Notes under the pieces: generated by a model | Seen by the model: the letters and a program-made list of their open reading frames with translations, nothing else | Told to the model about the DNA's origin: nothing | The model's database searches: none | Shown here: positions 36,355-44,666 of the stretch, one piece after another | How positions within the stretch are numbered: the first letter of the stretch is position 1 | Layout of the letters: each line of letters begins with the position of its first letter | From: Allobacillus halotolerans | GTDB taxonomy: Bacteria; Bacillota; Bacilli; Bacillales; Alkalibacillaceae | Reading direction: 5' to 3' (one strand) | DNA: 64,000 nucleotides | NCBI RefSeq assembly: GCF_028743495.1 | Contig: NZ_CP117968.1 | Made by a program: the position numbers and the translations under genes

Positions 36355-37337
36355 TGTTTATGATATGGAAGTCGATTTTGAAAAGAAAAACGACCTGGGT
36401 GTTAGTCGTCATCATTCCAATCCTATTCGGGTTGGTTATTTATCCGACAATCAAGGATACGGTGAGTCAGGTATCGGTTCCGATTACGGTTGTCGATCAG
36501 ACAGACCAAGAGATTACAGATGAATTGCTAAATGAAATCGATGAAGAACCTTTTCAAGTTTCCAGGATGGATACGTTGGATCTTCGTTTATTGTCAACAG
36601 GTGAGGCAGAAGCAATCTTTGTTTTCAATGACAACATGGAAGCGAATATCTTATCTGGACAAACAGATGAGATCATTACGTGGTATCGAACTGAAAATAG
36701 CTATGTAGACGGCTTATTTAAAGAAAAGCTCGCTTCAGCATTGATGAGTCGAGTGGTTCGTGCGGAAGCAGCATCGGTTGTTACTCAATATAAACCTGAA
36801 GCGGATTGGGAAGAAGTTTACGAATATGGATTGCGGTATTTTGAACCGCGTCCGATTTTCGAAATGAAATTCGAGCATATCAGTGGTGTTGAAGATAGGT
36901 CAGCAACAGTAGATGAATCAGGAGACCACTTGCTGTTTATCCTCTTATGGCTGTATATTTCGATGCTGATTGGCTATTTTACACAATTTTTATATGAGTG
37001 GCGTGCTGACGGAGTGTTAGAACGACTTCAAATGGTTCAGCGATCTGGTCGCTTTTACTTAACTTGGTTAATCGGAGTTTTTGGTATTACTTACAGTATC
37101 TTTTTAATGGCTACACAACTGATGGAAATACCAGTAGTCAAGTGGGCATATTTAATCCCGTTCGGTACGGTGCTTATTTATTTTATTTTCTTTGAAATCG
37201 TGAAAAAGAAATGGACGATGTATGCTTGGATGATCAGTTATAGTGTAGCTTCATTTGTTATTTTTCTGTTGGCCGATTGGAAAATCATTGAAAGTGACTG
37301 GATGTATTTATTTATACCAACATGGTTATTGGTATAG
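36354..37337 (+). CDS. ABC-2 type exporter permease, second subunit
   Basis: 327-residue permease with the same plan as its neighbour: N-terminal helix (about 12-32), extracellular domain, and C-terminal helices from about 200. It is shorter, with only about four to five C-terminal helices recognisable. A heterodimer with the preceding subunit is likely. An ATG six bases downstream (36360) is an alternative start. Confidence 0.8.
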   Translation: MFMIWKSILKRKTTWVLVVIIPILFGLVIYPTIKDTVSQVSVPITVVDQTDQEITDELLNEIDEEPFQVSRMDTLDLRLLSTGEAEAIFVFNDNMEANILSGQTDEIITWYRTENSYVDGLFKEKLASALMSRVVRAEAASVVTQYKPEADWEEVYEYGLRYFEPRPIFEMKFEHISGVEDRSATVDESGDHLLFILLWLYISMLIGYFTQFLYEWRADGVLERLQMVQRSGRFYLTWLIGVFGITYSIFLMATQLMEIPVVKWAYLIPFGTVLIYFIFFEIVKKKWTMYAWMISYSVASFVIFLLADWKIIESDWMYLFIPTWLLV

Positions 37338-37360
37338 CCATTTTAAAGAGAGGTGAGATT

Positions 37361-38062
37361 ATGCTTCAGTTGAATAGCGTTTCCTACCAAAAGGGAAAAA
37401 GTGATTTAATCCAAAGTGTCTCTGCCACCGTTCAACCGGGAGACCGACTGACAATTTTTGGGCCAAACGGAGCGGGGAAGTCAACGCTCATGCGGCTAAT
37501 GGCCGGGATCATCCAGCCAAGTAGCGGAACCATTACCTATGATGATTCATTGTCAGGAAAAAATGCAATCGGTTATATTCCACAGCAATTAGCGTTATTT
37601 GAAAATTTGACTGTGAAGGAGCATCTTCGTTTTTATCAAAAAATGATAGGCAGCAAAACGAATCCTTTCATGAATGAAATGATTGAAACCTTACAATTAA
37701 AAGATTTTTGGAATAAACGAATCGATGAACTAAGCGGTGGAATGAAACGAAAAGTAAATCTCACTGTCGGTATGATCCAACAACCGAAAATCGTGTTTTT
37801 GGACGAACCTTTTGTCGGTGTGGATTTAGCGGCCAAACACGATATGCTCAACTGGTTAAATCGCTTAAATAGCCGAGGAGTTACAATTGTTTTTGTCACA
37901 CATGATTGGCAAGTCATCCATGAATTGGCAGATAAAATGTGGCTAATGGAAAATGGAGATTTATTGCACGAAGCCACTGTTGATGAAGTTGTTCACGATC
38001 ACATTGAATTGCCGGATACTTCTTCTGCTCTTCAAAAAATGATCTCTTTTCATCGGTATTGA
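37361..38062 (+). CDS. ABC exporter ATP-binding protein
   Basis: 233-residue ATPase with Walker A GPNGAGKST, Q-loop, signature LSGGMKRKV, Walker B IVFLDEPFVGVD and H-loop FVTHDW. It energises the two permeases upstream. ATG 37361 has AGAGGTGA 6 bases before it; the longer frame starting in the permease end was rejected. No terminator was found behind it, so transcripts may run on towards the YhcN/YlaJ-type gene. Confidence 0.86.
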   Translation: MLQLNSVSYQKGKSDLIQSVSATVQPGDRLTIFGPNGAGKSTLMRLMAGIIQPSSGTITYDDSLSGKNAIGYIPQQLALFENLTVKEHLRFYQKMIGSKTNPFMNEMIETLQLKDFWNKRIDELSGGMKRKVNLTVGMIQQPKIVFLDEPFVGVDLAAKHDMLNWLNRLNSRGVTIVFVTHDWQVIHELADKMWLMENGDLLHEATVDEVVHDHIELPDTSSALQKMISFHRY

Positions 38063-38133
38063 TAAGGAGTACACACGCAGCGCAGTATAGGGTCTCTAAC
38101 TGAACATTAGAAGATATTGGAAAACGTCTATCA

Positions 38134-38163
38134 AGCATATTTCCTCCTTTTCACTCCATACTA
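38134..38163 (+). promoter_or_regulatory. SigG/SigF-type promoter of the YhcN/YlaJ lipoprotein gene
   Basis: AGCATA (38134-38139), 17 bases, CATACTA (38157-38163): one mismatch to TGCATA and a perfect -10. It fits a forespore-made lipoprotein and leaves a leader of about 27 bases. Confidence 0.68.
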
Positions 38164-38187
38164 ACGAGTAATATCGTGAAAGGAGGA
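38142..38187 (+). promoter_or_regulatory. Inverted repeat that can cover the lipoprotein ribosome site
   Basis: TCCTCCTTTTCAC (38142-38154) is complementary, with one bulged T, to GTGAAAGGAGGA (38176-38187), which contains the Shine-Dalgarno sequence. The left arm lies upstream of the SigG start point, so only read-through transcripts could form the hairpin. Confidence 0.5.
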
Positions 38188-38196
38188 GTTTTTATT

Positions 38197-38814
38197 ATGC
38201 GTATCTATTTGATGGCGGCATTCTTCGCCATTGTCATGTTGCTTGCAGCTTGTCAGACAGATGACACTGGAATGGGGAATGAAGACGGCCAAACGAATTA
38301 TGAACAAACAAGGTATAATGATACAAACAACCAGGATGGCCGAGGTCAAGGGTTTCAAATGAACAATAGCAGAAACGGAAATGGTGTCCAAGACAGAATA
38401 CATCGAGGGACCGATGCCAATGATGATGATTTTGGTATTGGGAATCAGCAAGATAACTTTGAGATGGCCGAGGGAATTGCTGAACGGATTGTTAATAATG
38501 TCGATGGTGTTGAGGATGCAAACGTCATGACGGATGGTCAAAACGCTTATGTTGCGGTTGATTTAGGGAGTAATCAGAACACCGATGGAAACGAAAATGA
38601 TGTCGGACAACAATTAAACGATCAAATTACGGATATTGTTCAAACATCCAGTAATCGGGTTGACGATGTGTATATTACAGCGAATCCTGATTTCGCAGGA
38701 TCTTTGAATGATTACGCCGAAAGTATTGACAATGGTGAACCGGTCGAAGGATTATTCGAAGAAATGAATGATATGATTCGACGTGTTTTTCCAGATCATG
38801 AAAATAGTAACTAA
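38197..38814 (+). CDS. YhcN/YlaJ-family sporulation lipoprotein
   Basis: 205-residue lipoprotein: signal with lipobox LLAAC, an Asn/Asp/Gly-rich linker (about 22-90), then the YhcN/YlaJ domain (AEGIAERIVNNVDGVEDANVMTDGQNAYVAVDL, around 95-128, and ITDIVQTSSNRVDDVYITANPD). Family members sit in the inner spore membrane and some affect germination or outgrowth. ATG 38197 lies behind AAAGGAGGA. The forespore-type promoter directly upstream agrees with the assignment. Confidence 0.85.
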   Translation: MRIYLMAAFFAIVMLLAACQTDDTGMGNEDGQTNYEQTRYNDTNNQDGRGQGFQMNNSRNGNGVQDRIHRGTDANDDDFGIGNQQDNFEMAEGIAERIVNNVDGVEDANVMTDGQNAYVAVDLGSNQNTDGNENDVGQQLNDQITDIVQTSSNRVDDVYITANPDFAGSLNDYAESIDNGEPVEGLFEEMNDMIRRVFPDHENSN

Positions 38815-38825
38815 CCATATCGAAG

Positions 38826-38862
38826 AAAGAAATCAGCTCGCGCAATGCTGGTTTCTTTTTTA
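38826..38862 (+). terminator. Terminator of the YhcN/YlaJ lipoprotein gene
   Basis: AAAGAAATCAGC (38826-38837) pairs with GCTGGTTTCTTT (38847-38858), one G-U pair, then T. Confidence 0.82.
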
Positions 38863-38889
38863 TTTTTGGCTCTGTTAAAGGTTCGAGCG

Positions 38890-39141
38890 AAGCCGTCGAA
38901 AAACCGAGCGGAGCCGTCGAAAAAATGTGCGAAGCCGTCGAAACACCGAGCGAAGCCGTCGAAAAGTCGAGTGGAGCCGTCGAAAAACAGCGCGAACCCA
39001 TCGAAAAGTCGAGTGAAGCCGTCGAAACACCGAGCGAAGCCGTCGAAAAAACGCGTGGAGCCGTCGAAAAGTCGAGTGAAGCCGCCGAAAAATCAAACGA
39101 AGCCATCGAAAAATTGCGCAAAGCCATCGAAAAATCATGGA
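38890..39141 (+). repeat. 21-bp tandem repeat array C (12 units)
   Basis: Twelve exact 21-base steps. Units begin RAGCCGTCGAAAA, with a variable eight-base tail such as ACCGAGCG, GTCGAGTG or TTGCGCA. It begins 76 bases after the lipoprotein stop, just behind its terminator, and ends about 125 bases before the SpoVR-like gene. It is the same family and orientation as array A, and reverse to B. Frames on both strands stay open but encode only the repeat. Confidence 0.9.
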
Positions 39142-39235
39142 GAAACCAATCGTGAAATCACAAGTTCAATCATGGATTTTAACAGAGTCTTATTTTTAAA
39201 AAATGCTTAGAATTGATTTTACGTGTACACACGCT

Positions 39236-39244
39236 CATATAAAT
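39236..39244 (+). promoter_or_regulatory. SigE-like -10 box for the SpoVR-like gene
   Basis: CATATAAAT at 39236-39244 resembles the SigE -10; GATTTTA 14 bases upstream is a poor -35. A GTGTACAC palindrome lies at 39223-39230 between them. Confidence 0.22.
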
Positions 39245-39268
39245 GTAACAAAAGGGAGGCGAGTTTCA

Positions 39269-40273
39269 GTGAACGATTTTTCGCAAATCCAATCGGTAAG
39301 CATAGATCTAGGTCTACAAGTTGACCAGATCGATCTTACCTATGTGAATGAACTTCCAGCGACATATTCCTCGCTATATGGAGAAAATCAACTACCGAGC
39401 ACCGTAACCATAGGTGAACAAGGCCAGTTGATTATAATGGTGTCGAAATATTTGAATAATAGTGAAAAAAAACTGGCGATTATTCGAGGAATGGTCTATG
39501 CTGATTTTTATAGAAGAAATCAATATACAAAAAAATATCCCCACCCTGTAGGTCAAGCCATCCAATCTTATCGAGAAATATATGAAACAGACGATGTCAA
39601 CCGATTGATCAAGGCGTTTGAGGCAATTCGTTTTACAACCTTACAAAAGCCGGACAACTTATACACATACATATTAGAAACGAATAACAAATTGTTTCCG
39701 TGGCAAAGAGATTTGGGACAAATCATAAAAAAACGATTTCGTCAGCAATACATACAACATTCAACATCTCTCTTGCGCGAAGGTTGGGCAAGCTTAAAAC
39801 AAATGGAAATTATGGCAAATGTGTTGTCGAAAAAGGAAGCAATTGAAGGAGCTTTATTATTTAATCAAATGAAAAGGCGGCCGACAGGTATACGACTACA
39901 GGATTTAGGAAGGACCCTCTTGCAGCAATTGACTGAACCGGAAATCAATCAAGCCATCGAGACATTTAACGATGCAGACTTGATTCATCGAGCGTACACG
40001 CAAACAATCCATCATGATGAAAACATTGCGGTAATGTTTACGAATGAAAAAAAGCTACGAGATTATGAAATAGTAAAAAAATTTTTAATTAACCTATCAA
40101 ATCTCAACCTCTATCCGATATTAAAGGTAGACCGCTTAAAAACGGAGAAAACGAGAGAACTGACGGTTTACTATCAAGCACAAGACATACATAACAAAGC
40201 TTCCTTTCAAGAAATCCGTCAACAGTTACAAACTCTTTGGGGCGGGAGAGTTTATATCAAGCCAGAGAAATAA
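39269..40273 (+). CDS. Short, divergent SpoVR-like protein
   Basis: 334-residue protein that I match to SpoVR (YcgB) by order of motifs: LYTYILETNNKLFPWQRDL corresponds to the SpoVR segment with ExWQRDIL, then REGWASLKQMEIMANVL to NEGWASYWHQRI, RRPTGIRLQDLGRTLL to the INPYYLG segment, NDADLIHRAYTQ to SDVSFLRNYLT, and the C-terminal LQTLWGGRVYIK to LWGR-VHL. It is about 130 residues shorter than SpoVR (about 468), and the N-terminal third is strongly reduced; the His/Tyr pair after EGWAS is changed. GTG 39269 follows GGGAGG; an ATG at 39203 would add 22 residues without a ribosome site. SpoVR acts in the spore cortex of Bacillus and is tied to PrkA and DUF444 proteins. Likely a paralog of unknown role. 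Confidence 0.7.
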   Translation: MNDFSQIQSVSIDLGLQVDQIDLTYVNELPATYSSLYGENQLPSTVTIGEQGQLIIMVSKYLNNSEKKLAIIRGMVYADFYRRNQYTKKYPHPVGQAIQSYREIYETDDVNRLIKAFEAIRFTTLQKPDNLYTYILETNNKLFPWQRDLGQIIKKRFRQQYIQHSTSLLREGWASLKQMEIMANVLSKKEAIEGALLFNQMKRRPTGIRLQDLGRTLLQQLTEPEINQAIETFNDADLIHRAYTQTIHHDENIAVMFTNEKKLRDYEIVKKFLINLSNLNLYPILKVDRLKTEKTRELTVYYQAQDIHNKASFQEIRQQLQTLWGGRVYIKPEK

Positions 40274-40297
40274 CGATTTAGAAAGTAGGGGAGATTG

Positions 40298-42049
40298 GTG
40301 GAAAAACAAAAAAAGAACAGGGGACTACCTTACAAAAAATCAAAGAAGAAACCAGTTAAAACAAGGGGGATTTCACTCGGCGCAAAGTATGCATGGATTG
40401 TGATTACGATTATGCTCTTTTTCGTCGTTGCTTCCGGAATTGTTTACATACTCTCTTCTCAATCCGAAACAAAACTGAATGAGCAAGAGACAAAAACAAG
40501 TGTCGCAATCGATATCGGTAACATGGAATCTGCTTTTCGGGCGAAAAATGGATTGCTTGGAGATTATATTACCTTTAAAACAAATGACTATGTCAGTCAA
40601 TATGAAGAATTAAACCAAACCTTTCAAAACATAGAAGAAAATGTACGCCAATACTTAGATGAAGAGCAAGAGACTTTGTTAACGCAAGTAGTGACGATTA
40701 ATCAAGAGATCAATGCAATAGTTGAGGAAGAAATTATCCCTAATGTAGAAGGACGAAACGAGGAGGATGCCATTTCGAGCCGGATGAAAGCCACGATCAT
40801 AAGCCGAGATGCAGTCGGACTACTCACCCAATTAACAGAGTCGGTTCAAGCTGAATTTGAACAGTCAAAAAATGAAATGAGTTCTTCGTTTCAACAAATG
40901 CAACTCGCACTAATGATCGGAATTGTTTTAGCCGTTATGATGGCTGTTCTGTTGTTGATAGTCGTTAATCGACGAATTCGTAAAAATATACATGCTGTAC
41001 AGGTTGTTGCTAATGAAGTGGCAAAAGGGAACCTAAGTGTTACAGATGTTTCTGTAAAAGGAAAAGATGAGATTGCCGATTTGGCTCAATCCATTAATTC
41101 GATGAAAGCGAGTTTGCATGGAATCATTCATGACGTCAATTTCTCGAACCAATCGATTACCAGTCAATCCGATGAATTGAAGCATGCAGCTGAGTCTTTA
41201 AAAGAAGGTAGCGAACAAATCGCCTCAACTATGGAAGAATTATCCTCCGGTTCGGAAACACAAGCTGAAAGTGCTTCACAAATATCTGAGCTGACAGAAA
41301 AGTTAGTTGGGCGAATGAACCATTCGGTTGAAAATAGCGAGCAGATGTCGTCTACCTCGGAAAAAGTGATGCGCTTATCTGTATCAGGTAGGGAAAAAAT
41401 GGCAGACTCGGTAGCTCAAATGAATCGAATTCATGCGATTGTTGAAGATTCTGTCACTAAGGTGAACGGGCTTGCTAAACAATCCGGTGAAATCTCTCAG
41501 TTGGTTGAGGTGATCAAAGATATTGCCGACCAAACGAACTTACTCGCATTAAATGCAGCAATTGAAGCGGCTCGTGCGGGAGAGCATGGTAAAGGATTTG
41601 CTGTTGTAGCAGATGAAGTGAGAAAGCTTGCGGAACAAGTAGGAAACTCAGTCAGTGACATTACATCAATCGTTTCTAACATCCAAAAAGAATCGAACGT
41701 TGTCTCAGAATCGTTGCAATCAGGATATAAAGAGGTAACGGAGGGAACAAAACAAATTCATTCTACACAAGAAACATTCAAAGGAATTGATGAAGCCATT
41801 ACACAGATGAGCCAACAAATTCAAGAAATTACTTCTAATCTACAGGATGTCTTAAACGAAAGTGTGAACATGAGTGGTTCAGTGGAAGAAATTGCTTCCA
41901 TTTCAGAAGAATCAGCTTCAGGGATCGAAGAAACGGCGGCTTCCGTTGAGCAAGCGAGTCATTCAATGGACGGAATTTCGACGATTGCTAACGACTTAAA
42001 TCAATTGGCTGGAGAATTAAATAGAAAAGTAGAAAAATTTCGTTTATAA
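40298..42049 (+). CDS. Methyl-accepting chemotaxis protein
   Basis: 583-residue transmembrane chemoreceptor. First helix at about 27-50, an extracellular four-helix-bundle-like sensor (about 51-200) with few distinctive residues, second helix (about 202-224), HAMP (about 225-280) and the cytoplasmic signalling coiled coil with hairpin tip DQTNLLALNAAIEAARAGE (about 408-430) and KGFAVVADEVRKLAE. It controls CheA through CheW. Ligand unknown. The start is GTG 40298 behind TAGGGGAG; the TTG at 40295 is too close. A terminator follows. Confidence 0.93.
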   Translation: MEKQKKNRGLPYKKSKKKPVKTRGISLGAKYAWIVITIMLFFVVASGIVYILSSQSETKLNEQETKTSVAIDIGNMESAFRAKNGLLGDYITFKTNDYVSQYEELNQTFQNIEENVRQYLDEEQETLLTQVVTINQEINAIVEEEIIPNVEGRNEEDAISSRMKATIISRDAVGLLTQLTESVQAEFEQSKNEMSSSFQQMQLALMIGIVLAVMMAVLLLIVVNRRIRKNIHAVQVVANEVAKGNLSVTDVSVKGKDEIADLAQSINSMKASLHGIIHDVNFSNQSITSQSDELKHAAESLKEGSEQIASTMEELSSGSETQAESASQISELTEKLVGRMNHSVENSEQMSSTSEKVMRLSVSGREKMADSVAQMNRIHAIVEDSVTKVNGLAKQSGEISQLVEVIKDIADQTNLLALNAAIEAARAGEHGKGFAVVADEVRKLAEQVGNSVSDITSIVSNIQKESNVVSESLQSGYKEVTEGTKQIHSTQETFKGIDEAITQMSQQIQEITSNLQDVLNESVNMSGSVEEIASISEESASGIEETAASVEQASHSMDGISTIANDLNQLAGELNRKVEKFRL

Positions 42050-42063
42050 TAGATGAATACATT

Positions 42064-42096
42064 TGAAGACTGTGTGGAGCAGTCTTTTCTTTTTAT
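42064..42096 (+). terminator. Terminator of the chemoreceptor gene
   Basis: AAGACTG (42066-42072) with CAGTCTT (42080-42086), followed by a T-rich tail. Confidence 0.75.
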
Positions 42097-42115
42097 TTAC
42101 TGGAGGGATGAAAAC

Positions 42116-42901
42116 ATGCGCATCGTATCTATTTGTCCGAGCAACACCGAAATTATGGCCTATTTGGATTTAATGGATTTAGTGGTCGGTGTGGACGATG
42201 ATTCTGATTGGCCGGAAGCGGTGAATGAGCTTCCGAAAGTAGGGCGTGATTTGAGTGTCGATATGGATGCAGTGGAACGATTACAGCCGGATTTGGTGTT
42301 AGCTTCTTTAAGTGTTCCAGGTATGGAGAAAAATATAGAAGGATTAAAAGAACGAAATCTTCCTTATGTTATTTTAGATCCAAATTCATTGAATGAAATT
42401 GGAGAAGATATTTTGACAGTGGGAAAGTTGACCGGGTATGAAGACCGGGCTCAACGCGTATACAATCATTATCATGAAACAATTAATTTTTACAAAGAAA
42501 AAGCACGTGAAGTGCCGAAGAAAAAACGAATTTACTGGGAATGGTGGCCAAAACCGATTTTTACACCGGGTCGTAAAAATTGGTTAAGTTATATTAGTGA
42601 ATTGGCAGGTGCAGAAAACGTATTCTCTAGCTATGCTGATGCCAGCATCCAAGTTGAATGGGAAGAAGTGCTAGAGAAAGATCCAGATGATATTTGTATG
42701 GTGTGGGTTGGTGTTCAAGAAGCTAAAATGAATCCAAAAATTATTAAGAAGCGGAAAGGTGCCAATCAACTTGAAGCGATTCAACAAGACCGTATTCATG
42801 TTCTTGAAGAACACTTGTATTGTCGCCCTTCTCCAAGATTATTGGAAGGGTTAAAAAAACTTGCCCCAATACTCCATCCGGAAATATTCGGCACAGATTA
42901 A
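42116..42901 (+). CDS. BtuF-like (cobalamin/iron-type) substrate-binding-fold protein
   Basis: 261-residue protein of the periplasmic-binding fold used for vitamin B12 and siderophores: begins MRIVSICPSNTEIMAYLDLMD, has VVGVDDDSDWP, VERLQPDLVLAS, and YWEWWPKPIFTPGRKNWLSYISELAGAENVF. There is no signal peptide or lipobox, so it is probably cytoplasmic, like the stand-alone 'cobalamin-binding protein' genes of many bacteria. No ABC permease or ATPase gene is beside it. ATG 42116 follows GGAGGG; the azl genes follow after 25 bases and may be co-transcribed. Confidence 0.8.
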   Translation: MRIVSICPSNTEIMAYLDLMDLVVGVDDDSDWPEAVNELPKVGRDLSVDMDAVERLQPDLVLASLSVPGMEKNIEGLKERNLPYVILDPNSLNEIGEDILTVGKLTGYEDRAQRVYNHYHETINFYKEKAREVPKKKRIYWEWWPKPIFTPGRKNWLSYISELAGAENVFSSYADASIQVEWEEVLEKDPDDICMVWVGVQEAKMNPKIIKKRKGANQLEAIQQDRIHVLEEHLYCRPSPRLLEGLKKLAPILHPEIFGTD

Positions 42902-42926
42902 TTGTAAGAAAATAGGGGGAGACCTA

Positions 42927-43661
42927 GTGAAAGAAGAAGCAGTCGTTCAAACACAACAATCCATTGGCACAGCATTTAAGCAAGGATCTGTTGCAGGAAT
43001 GCCTATTTTTCTCGGTTATATGCCGATCGCTATCGCTTATGGTGTGCTAGCAAGCCAGTCAGGATTGACGATTTTTGAAACAACAATGATGAGTGTACTT
43101 GTTTTCGCAGGAGCAGCTCAGTTTATGGCAGCGAATATGATAGCTCAAGGCGCATTGTTTTTACAAATCGTCGTGGCTACTTTCGTTTTGAATTTCAGGC
43201 ATTTTATTATGAGTATGTCATTCATGAACCAACTAAAGCATTATTCTGTACCGTGGAAATTCGGTCTTTCGCTCGGATTGACGGATGAAACCTTTGCTGT
43301 TTCCGCATTACATAAAAAAGAGGCGCATAAAGAAAATAGTAAGTTTTTTTATTTAGCCTTAATTCTGACGGCCTATTTTTCTTGGGTTGCGGGTAGTTTT
43401 GCAGGGGCACTTTTGGGTGAGATCATCCCTAAGCAACTGAGTGACAGTATGGGCATTGCGTTATATGCCATGTTTATTGGCTTGTTGGCTCCTTCCGTCA
43501 AAAAAGAATGGCGAATTGGTGTAGTTGCAGTGGTCAGTATGTTGCTTAATTATATGTTCAGTGAGTTCGTCGGTCTTGAAACAGGTTGGGCGATTGTTCT
43601 CGCTACAGTTGTTGGCAGCTTAATTGCGATACCAATGATGGAGGAGGATGATGCACAATGA
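42927..43661 (+). CDS. azlC: AzlC-family branched-chain amino acid exporter subunit
   Basis: 244-residue membrane protein of the AzlC/YgaZ family, the large subunit of a branched-chain amino acid exporter. Conserved wording includes MPIFLGYMPIAIAYGVLASQSGL, VFAGAAQFMAANM and NFRHFIMSMSF. The start is GTG 42927 behind AGGGGGAG; upstream frame extension lies inside the preceding gene. The stop overlaps the azlD start by four bases. Confidence 0.9.
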   Translation: MKEEAVVQTQQSIGTAFKQGSVAGMPIFLGYMPIAIAYGVLASQSGLTIFETTMMSVLVFAGAAQFMAANMIAQGALFLQIVVATFVLNFRHFIMSMSFMNQLKHYSVPWKFGLSLGLTDETFAVSALHKKEAHKENSKFFYLALILTAYFSWVAGSFAGALLGEIIPKQLSDSMGIALYAMFIGLLAPSVKKEWRIGVVAVVSMLLNYMFSEFVGLETGWAIVLATVVGSLIAIPMMEEDDAQ

Positions 43662-43951
43662 CTATGCTGACGATACTCGGTATGGCGATTGTGACTATGG
43701 TACCACGCTTCATACCAGCATTCATTATGGACCGACTTGCGTTAAAGCCATGGCTAAATAAATGGCTGAATGCAATCCCTTTTGCTGCGCTAGGCGCATT
43801 GATTTTTCCAGGAATCATGACTGTCATTGAAGATGCTCCGTGGATCGGAATTACAGGAGGTCTTGTAGCAGCTGCGATTGCACTGTTAAATGTGAACGTT
43901 ATTTTTTCAGTCGTTGGTGCGATTGTTACCGTTTATTTATTGACCATCTAA
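43658..43951 (+). CDS. azlD: AzlD-family exporter small subunit
   Basis: 97-residue protein with three to four helices, the small partner of AzlC (YgaH type): begins TILGMAIVTMVPRFIPAFIM and has LNAIPFAALGALIFPGIM. Overlap with azlC (ATGA) means coupled translation. Both together would export valine/leucine-type amino acids. Confidence 0.88.
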   Translation: MTMLTILGMAIVTMVPRFIPAFIMDRLALKPWLNKWLNAIPFAALGALIFPGIMTVIEDAPWIGITGGLVAAAIALLNVNVIFSVVGAIVTVYLLTI

Positions 43952-43982
43952 TCAGTTATTTTTTATCCTTTCATATCTTGAG

Positions 43983-44036
43983 ATAAAGATTCCCTGGAAT
44001 CCGTTTAATCCAACGGTTTCCGGGGAAGGCTTTATT
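43983..44036 (+). terminator. Long imperfect hairpin behind azlD
   Basis: ATAAAG-TTCCC-GGAA-CCG on the left pairs with CGG-TTCC-GGGAA-CTTTAT on the right, with three short mismatched positions. A short TTTATTTG tail makes it a moderate terminator. Confidence 0.5.
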
Positions 44037-44069
44037 TGAGAAGAAAAGTACTGGAAGGAGTTTTTCCTT

Positions 44070-44666
44070 ATGGCAAAAATTGCAGTAATTTATTATAGTT
44101 CCACGGGTGCTAACTATCAACTGGCACAGTGGGCTGAAGAAGCTTTAAAAGAAGCTGGTGCAGAAGTGAAATTACTTAAAGTTCGCGAAACAGCACCGAT
44201 GGAAGCAATTGAAAGTAATCCAAATTGGAAGAAACATTACGAAGAAACCAAGGATGTCCCAGAGGCGAGTACAGACGATCTTGATTGGGCAGACGGATTT
44301 GTTTTCAGTGTACCAACACGTTTCGGAAATGTGCCTGCTCAAGTTAAACAATTACTTGATGAAGCTGGAGGACTTTGGGCTCAAGGAAAATTGGTGAATA
44401 AAGTCGTAACTGCAATGACATCTGCTCAAAATCCACATGGTGGACAGGAGCAAACATTAACGGCACTTTATACATCGATGTTCCATTGGGGAGCGATTGT
44501 TGTAACGCCAGGTTACTCCGCTGAAGAAGTTTTCGCAGCTGGTGGAAACCCTTATGGCACAAGCTCGACAGTGGATGGAGAAGGAAATCTCCAAGATGAT
44601 GTTGAAAAAGCTGTGAAACATCAAGCGAAAAGAGCGTATACTATTACAAAACAAATTCATTCATAA
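44070..44666 (+). CDS. wrbA: WrbA-type NAD(P)H:quinone oxidoreductase
   Basis: 198-residue flavodoxin-fold enzyme that reduces quinones with two electrons, using FMN. Seen are the FMN phosphate loop YYSSTGANYQLAQW, the PTRFGNVPAQVKQLLD segment, TSAQNPHGGQEQT and the C-terminal GNPYGTSSTVDG. Full length for the WrbA family. GGAGTTTTT precedes the ATG, a rather distant ribosome site. Stands alone. Confidence 0.92.
   Translation: MAKIAVIYYSSTGANYQLAQWAEEALKEAGAEVKLLKVRETAPMEAIESNPNWKKHYEETKDVPEASTDDLDWADGFVFSVPTRFGNVPAQVKQLLDEAGGLWAQGKLVNKVVTAMTSAQNPHGGQEQTLTALYTSMFHWGAIVVTPGYSAEEVFAAGGNPYGTSSTVDGEGNLQDDVEKAVKHQAKRAYTITKQIHS

Noticed and set aside
38845..39210. Protein-coding frames across array C
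   Set aside because: Same artefact; the frame begins inside the terminator of the previous gene and has no ribosome site.
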